From assembly GCA_009916335.1 (NCBI GenBank), contig SAAR01000205.1:1-5934 (forward strand): a stretch of DNA of 5,934 bases. Reading direction: 5' to 3'. The notes under the pieces are model-generated. The model was not told the DNA's origin and did not search any database. It saw only the letters and a list, made by a program, of their open reading frames with translations. This document shows, one piece after another, positions 5,923 through 5,934 of this stretch. Source of the stretch: Erysipelotrichia bacterium (GTDB taxonomy: Bacteria > Bacillota_I > Bacilli_A > Erysipelotrichales > Erysipelotrichaceae). The number at the start of each line of letters is the position of its first letter. The stretch's first letter is position 1. Both the position numbers and the translations under genes were made by a program.

Positions 5923-5934
5923 AACACAAAACAT

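Noticed and set aside
1..5934. CRISPR arrays, tRNA or rRNA genes, transposases and attachment sites
   Set aside because: I saw no spaced direct repeats, no cloverleaf-like or rRNA-like segments, and no transposase or integrase coding sequence.

Overview
The window is AT-rich DNA whose real genes all lie on the minus strand. Purine-rich Shine-Dalgarno sites, compact intrinsic terminators, the multidomain secreted adhesin and the protein families point to a low-GC Gram-positive (Firmicutes/Bacillota) host. An Erysipelotrichia-like gut commensal is my best guess, inferred from the style of the proteins and not demonstrated. UGA serves as a normal stop codon (end of nnr) and Trp is encoded by UGG, so the standard code applies.

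Layout in transcription order, from high to low coordinates. At 5872-5922 a hairpin terminator closes an unseen upstream gene. A promoter near 5818-5823 then starts a compact three-gene operon. The first gene is nnr (4285-5778), a full-length bifunctional NAD(P)H-hydrate epimerase/dehydratase. After 16 bases comes a PfkB/1-phosphofructokinase-like protein (3357-4268) that has lost nearly every catalytic motif and looks like a pseudokinase. After 20 or so more bases comes a SARP/BTAD-type transcriptional regulator (2142-3335) with an unusual C-terminal degenerate GGDEF-like domain. An intrinsic terminator at 2115-2138 ends the operon.

An AT-rich gap of about 375 bases (1738-2114) follows. It holds no convincing gene, but it contains a 15-bp perfect inverted repeat, a TATAAT promoter element and an 8-bp perfect palindromic hairpin. 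The gap precedes the 5' part of a large secreted surface protein (1-1737). That protein has a signal peptide, a BIG2 Ig-like domain, a Listeria-Bacteroides (InlB B-type) repeat and a 'DxDxDG-TPDKYE' type adhesin repeat. It runs off the left edge of the window.

The most interesting content is the operon. A metabolite-repair enzyme is co-transcribed with an apparently dead sugar-kinase homologue and with a regulator whose C-terminal nucleotide-cyclase-like domain has lost its catalytic GGDEF motif but keeps an RxxD motif at the c-di-GMP I-site spacing. I infer that the pseudokinase and the degenerate GGDEF domain act as ligand sensors in a regulatory circuit. The adjacent surface-protein gene, which shares a 16-nt ribosome-binding region with the regulator gene at 15 of 16 bases, is a possible but unproven target.
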